DNA of 64,000 nucleotides from contig NZ_JABASR010000005.1 of assembly GCF_016107525.1 (NCBI RefSeq), positions 1 through 64,000 of the forward strand, read 5' to 3'. A model generated the notes under the pieces. That model was not told the DNA's origin. It ran no database searches and was given only the letters and a program-made list of their open reading frames with translations. The translations under genes and the position numbers were made by a program. The DNA is from Psychrobacter aquimaris. Its GTDB lineage: Bacteria > Pseudomonadota > Gammaproteobacteria > Pseudomonadales > Moraxellaceae. Positions 60,557 through 64,000 of this stretch are shown piece after piece (position 1 is the stretch's first letter; the number at the start of each line of letters is the position of its first letter).

Positions 60557-61114
60557 ATGAGTAACCAACTAAGCTTCGATGAATTATTAGACTATTTGGA
60601 CAACCAAGAGAGCCAGTTTGTGCTTGATAGTGTCGCCGCACATGGTTTTTTGACAGCGACAGTCATTGGCCGTCCATTACCGAACTGGCTGGATGCACTG
60701 TTTGAAGGGCATGTCAGTGAAATCCCAGAAAACGTCATCGATGGTATCCAGCGCTGGCGCGACTCTATTATCGCTGAGCTAAAAAACGAGACGCCGATTG
60801 AGTTACCGTTTGGTGAAGATGCGGGTGATGAAGAAGTGGCTGTTGATTTTTCAGATGAGTCAGATATCGTTGCTTGGTCAATTGGCTTTGTCGATGCGAT
60901 GTATGGTGATGAAGCCAGTGATTGGTTTGAAGATGAAGAAACGGCAGAAGATGTGGCCGTCTTGACCTTACCAATGATTTTGCTAAGCGGTATCGATGAT
61001 GAAGATCCAGAGCTTGCAGAGATGCGTAAAGATGAAGACAAGCTGGCACAAATGGCCAATAGCATCGAAGGCAATTTGACCGAATTATTTTTATTGTTCC
61101 ATACCAACGATTAG
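60557..61114 (+). CDS. YgfB/UPF0149 (YecA-type) family protein
   Basis: A 185-residue acidic cytosolic protein. The N-terminal part carries the family motif AAHGFLTATVIGRPLPNWLD (about 25-45). The middle has WSIGFVDAMYGDEASDWFED and the end LTELFLLFHTND. These proteins are helical. In Pseudomonas YgfB represses expression of a beta-lactamase-related pathway, but in most bacteria the role is unknown. AAGGACA precedes the ATG. A purely acidic linker (DAGDEEVAVDFSDESD) splits two helical parts. Not linked to a particular pathway here. Confidence 0.75.
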   Translation: MSNQLSFDELLDYLDNQESQFVLDSVAAHGFLTATVIGRPLPNWLDALFEGHVSEIPENVIDGIQRWRDSIIAELKNETPIELPFGEDAGDEEVAVDFSDESDIVAWSIGFVDAMYGDEASDWFEDEETAEDVAVLTLPMILLSGIDDEDPELAEMRKDEDKLAQMANSIEGNLTELFLLFHTND

Positions 61115-61198
61115 CCTTTTTATCAATATACGGGCAGCGTGGTTTGGTCTATATCCAAGTTGACGCTGTCTATATAACGTCATCGATAAGGTCGTACT

Positions 61199-61645
61199 AT
61201 GACTGTGCAACTCTCCAATCTTGAGCATTTGCCCAACTATCAGATCACTGAGCGTTTAGATGTGGTGTACGGCAGCACCGTGCGCTCAAAACATGTCGGC
61301 AAAGACTTGTTTGCTGGACTTAAGAACATCGTCGGTGGTGAGTTAACGGCTTATACCGAGCTGTTAGAAGAGTCACGCCAAGAGGCGATAGATCGGATGA
61401 TTGTCAAGGCAGAAGCCTTGGGTGCAGATGCGGTTGTGGGGTTGCGTTTTTCAACCTCTAGCATCGCGCAGGGAGCCTCTGAATTGTTTGTCTATGGCAC
61501 CGCTGTCAAAGCCATACCGATGCCGCAGCAAGTCTATCAAACCCCACCAAGTGACTCTCATCATCAGCCTGGTCAGCAGCCAAATCTACAAAATTCTGCA
61601 CCGACAGCAACCGATGACTTGCCACGTTTCAACCCTTTTGGTTAG
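61199..61645 (+). CDS. YbjQ (UPF0145) family protein, soluble copy
   Basis: A 148-residue protein. Residues 1-105 form a YbjQ fold: LDVVYGSTVRSKHVGKDLFA, IVGGELTAYTELLEESRQEA and EALGADAVVGLRFSTSSI are the family landmarks. These small pentamer-forming proteins are annotated as heavy-metal-binding, with little proof. The C-terminal 40 residues are Gln/Pro-rich and disordered. AAGGT precedes the ATG. A membrane-anchored paralogue is 60 bases downstream, so the two are probably one operon. Confidence 0.85.
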   Translation: MTVQLSNLEHLPNYQITERLDVVYGSTVRSKHVGKDLFAGLKNIVGGELTAYTELLEESRQEAIDRMIVKAEALGADAVVGLRFSTSSIAQGASELFVYGTAVKAIPMPQQVYQTPPSDSHHQPGQQPNLQNSAPTATDDLPRFNPFG

Positions 61646-61705
61646 CTAACCAAATCTTAAAGCATCGATGCTTTTTTATGATAAGTTTATGACAAGAGAC
61701 GTGCC

Positions 61706-62209
61706 ATGAATAACTCCCTTACCCAAATGCTTATCAATTATGCACCGTTTATTTTACTATTCGCCGCTGGTTGGTTTTTTGGGTCGCGTCATGAGCGCCA
61801 ACATCTCGCGCAGTTAAGCATTGCAGAGCAAGAATTAAGCCATATTATGGTCTCAAGTGAGCGCTTTTATGTGCCGAAACTTGCTGCCAATACTGAAGGT
61901 GAGCTGGTGCTTGGCAGCGTGGTCATTGCCCAAGATTATTTCAAAATGATTATCGCTCGGGTATTGAGTATCTTTGGTAAAAACTTGACCACTTACGAGA
62001 CCTTGCTCGACCGTGCCCGCCGCGAGGCTATTGTACGGATGCGCACTGAAGCGAAGGCCAAAGGCTATAACCATATTTATGGATTACGCCTTGAAGTCAG
62101 CAATATCAATCAATTGGGCAGCATGGTCGAAGCCATTGCCTATGGTACAGCGGTTATCAGTATCGATAATACCAGTCATGCGACTACTGCTCTTCAATTC
62201 TCTATCTAA
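61706..62209 (+). CDS. YbjQ-family protein, membrane-anchored copy
   Basis: A 167-residue protein with one hydrophobic segment near the N-terminus (YAPFILLFAAGWFFG, about 12-26). A short basic coiled stretch follows, then a YbjQ-like domain from about residue 58. The match includes GSVVIAQDYFKMIIARVLSI, LTTYETLLDRARREAIVRM and AKAKGYNHIYGLRLEVSNI. The second copy lacks several Gly residues of the first. N-terminal anchoring with the same fold suggests that the pair acts partly at the membrane. The ATG follows GACAAGAGACG. Function unknown. Confidence 0.78.
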   Translation: MNNSLTQMLINYAPFILLFAAGWFFGSRHERQHLAQLSIAEQELSHIMVSSERFYVPKLAANTEGELVLGSVVIAQDYFKMIIARVLSIFGKNLTTYETLLDRARREAIVRMRTEAKAKGYNHIYGLRLEVSNINQLGSMVEAIAYGTAVISIDNTSHATTALQFSI

Positions 62210-62283
62210 ACGACGCCTGTCACCCAATCATTTATTCCATAACCTGCTTAAATACTCTTTAATTCGATTGTATTGGACAACAG

Positions 62284-63360
62284 CTAAAAGCGACGACCGT
62301 TTATTTTTTTTCTGGCATCTGCTCTGTCATTGGCGGTTTGTTCTTTTACTTTTTCGACATCGAATAAAAACGTACGATTTTTTAGTACCGCGACAAACAC
62401 CACGCCACCGACGGTATTGCCCACCAATATCACCACTAAAAACAGCAAGTAATTCCATAAGCTGACGGTATTTCCATATAACAAAGCAGAAAATATCTCG
62501 ATATTGCCAACGATACTGTGATGCAATCCTAAAAATCCGATGCTACCAGTGATAATAGAGACTAAGACAATACGGCTAAGTGTGTCGCGTGCTGAGGTAA
62601 CAAGCCATGCGGTCATTCCCATCATCCAACCCGCTAATACCGCACTACCAAAGATAACCCACCACTCAAACCCCAAAATATGCTCAGCATAAGCGTCAAT
62701 ATTACTCACACTAAACAGCTGCATATTTAAGCCCAAACCAATCATTAAGGCGGCAAACAAACAACCACCAACGATGTTGCCAGCGATCACAATGCCCCAA
62801 AGGCGTAGCAGTTTGGTTAATGGCTCTATACCATTGAGGACAGGAAGGCTTAAAAGAGAGGTTTGCTCGGTAAATAATAGCGACTGACCAATGACCACGA
62901 TAATAAAGCCGATTGGGTAAAGTAGGGAGGCGAGCACAATCGCATAGTGACTGGGTAACACGCCACTGAGCAGCGCGAAAGCGGATAAAATCATAAAAAA
63001 ACTGATGCCAATCTCAAGTCCAGCGGTAAAAGCACTGGTAAATAGTGAGCCAAGTGAGCGCTCAAAGGTTTCTTTGGCATCCATTGCTTGCTCTACTAAA
63101 ATGCTGGCGTGGCTTTTTGCCTGACTCAAATTGTCATCATTGGCGACTTTTTTGATGGTTTCTTTGTCTTCTTCGCTAATATCCTCAGAAAAATCTTCGT
63201 CTTCCAAACTTTCTGTCGCATCGGTATCATCTGGCATCTCAGTCTTGCTAACGTCTTTATCTTCAGCAATAGATGGTTGATTAACACTATTATCAGTCAA
63301 GCGCTTATCGGCTATTTTGTCAGCTTCAGAGTTGCTTTTATGCTCGGTATCTTGGGACAA
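62284..63360 (-). CDS. Formate/nitrite transporter (FNT) family protein, YfdC-like
   Basis: A 358-residue protein. The first 110 residues are polar and very acidic (SLEDEDFSEDISEEDKETIK). The rest is a polytopic FNT-type channel with about six segments: FTAGLEIGISFFMILSAF, LYPIGFIIVVIGQSLLFTEQ, IVIAGNIVGGCLFAALMIGL, IFGSAVLAGWMMGMTAWLV and GFLGLHHSIVGNIEIF, where the family has its central His. The start is uncertain. TTG 63360 has only a weak site. An ATG at residue 42 would remove part of the acidic tail. FNT channels carry formate, nitrite, lactate or hydrosulfide; YfdC-type members lack a known substrate. Confidence 0.8.
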   Translation of the reverse strand: MSQDTEHKSNSEADKIADKRLTDNSVNQPSIAEDKDVSKTEMPDDTDATESLEDEDFSEDISEEDKETIKKVANDDNLSQAKSHASILVEQAMDAKETFERSLGSLFTSAFTAGLEIGISFFMILSAFALLSGVLPSHYAIVLASLLYPIGFIIVVIGQSLLFTEQTSLLSLPVLNGIEPLTKLLRLWGIVIAGNIVGGCLFAALMIGLGLNMQLFSVSNIDAYAEHILGFEWWVIFGSAVLAGWMMGMTAWLVTSARDTLSRIVLVSIITGSIGFLGLHHSIVGNIEIFSALLYGNTVSLWNYLLFLVVILVGNTVGGVVFVAVLKNRTFLFDVEKVKEQTANDRADARKKINGRRF

Positions 63361-63653
63361 GGTCGGCTCACTATTGATTAGATAACGTTTTTAGTATTTT
63401 TTAATATAAAGATATCAGTGCTATTTTAGCGCATGACAGTGGCGGGTTCTGTTGAGCATTTAACCGATTGGGGTTATTAATTGTTCAATAACGTCATTAA
63501 AAACTACCTTCAGGCTTTATAAATTGCCTTACCATCTAACAAAATCTGCCTATCTGCGTTAAAATCACTCTATCAATGATATTTCCTGTTTTTATAGTGT
63601 TTACGCTATCTCATTTTGACCACATTCATTATCAACAATAAGATCACCCTATT

Positions 63654-64000
63654 ATGAGCAATCCTAATACCGATACCAGCATTGATAGCAATGCTAAGAC
63701 CAACCTGACCCAATCAATCCAAGCTGCGCTAAGCCAGTTAGAAAATGCGTACAATCCTGCACAAGTCGAAGCAGGTATGTATCAAGGCTGGGAAGAAAGC
63801 GGCTATTTTCAGCCGACTTTTGACAAAGACGAGTCATTTTCTATCGCACTACCACCGCCGAACGTCACTGGCTCGCTACACATGGGACATGGTTTTAACA
63901 ATGCAATCATGGATGCGCTCACACGTTATCATCGTATGGATGGTGACAATACGCTTTGGCAGCCAGGTACGGATCATGCAGGTATCGCGACCCAAATGGT
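63654..64000 (+). CDS. valS: Valyl-tRNA synthetase (5' part)
   Basis: ValS charges tRNA-Val with valine and edits mischarged threonine. The first 115 codons are in the window. They read [20 protein letters not shown], then [20 protein letters not shown] and [20 protein letters not shown], with the class I HIGH-type motif HMGH, and end in [14 protein letters not shown]. All are conserved ValS landmarks. The N-terminal 25 residues are a polar extension rich in Asn/Thr/Ser. The ATG at 63654 follows no strong ribosome site. The 63361-63653 gap upstream shows nothing recognisable. Confidence 0.96.
   Translation, partial: MSNPNTDTSIDSNAKTNLTQSIQAALSQLENAYNPAQVEAGMYQGWEESGYFQPTFDKDESFSIALPPPNVTGSLHMGHGFNNAIMDALTRYHRMDGDNTLWQPGTDHAGIATQM

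Overview
The window reads as a chromosomal segment of a gammaproteobacterium of the family Moraxellaceae, most likely Psychrobacter. This is inferred, not searched. The reasons are moderate-to-low GC, the order tuf - tRNA-Trp - secE - nusG - rplKAJL - rpoBC, protein sequences close to but distinct from the E. coli orthologues, a type IV pilus pilMNOPQ - aroK - aroB - SPOR block, and photoreceptors of the BlsA (Acinetobacter) style. I see no IS element, phage, integron, CRISPR array or rRNA operon.

Layout. 1-14.3 kb: the last codons of tuf, tRNA-Trp, secE, nusG, four ribosomal protein genes with a recognisable L10 leader, rpoB, rpoC and a small uncharacterised gene. 14.4-25.8 kb: ponA (PBP1a), divergent from the type IV pilus alignment and secretin operon pilMNOPQ, then aroK, aroB and a SPOR-domain membrane protein. 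26.6-32.7 kb: glutamate synthase gltB and gltD. 32.9-42.5 kb, the accessory part: a tandem pair of FUSC-like membrane proteins, an orphan potD, an SDR reductase, a small membrane protein, a HAD phosphatase, a hemerythrin-like protein and three consecutive BLUF blue-light photoreceptor genes. 42.5-64 kb: parC, two tandem fadD-type acyl-CoA ligases, rph, a small membrane protein, a secreted putative cysteine hydrolase, hemJ, bioB, an SCP2 protein, a DUF368 lipid-carrier translocase candidate, serB and its divergent YtjB-like partner, a small acidic protein, a YgfB/UPF0149 protein, two YbjQ-family proteins, an FNT-family channel and the 5' part of valS.

How they work together. The first block is translation and transcription machinery, with feedback leaders expected in front of rplK and rplJ. 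ponA and the pil operon are envelope and pilus assembly genes; AroK and AroB supply chorismate; GltBD with separate nitrogen genes elsewhere makes glutamate. The unusual feature is clustering of tandem paralogues in the second half: FUSC x2, BLUF x3, fadD x2, YbjQ x2.

Most interesting observations: (1) three adjacent BLUF genes that keep the photoactive Tyr/Gln pair at canonical spacing but progressively lose the flavin-contacting Asn pair, and all carry Phe/Ile where well-studied BLUF proteins have Trp/Met; (2) a sigma70-like promoter built into the rplL terminator, in front of a gene-free rpoB leader of about 0.7 kb; (3) a FUSC duplication whose unit seems to have included the upstream transcription terminator; (4) a perfect 30-bp inverted repeat between the third BLUF gene and parC.
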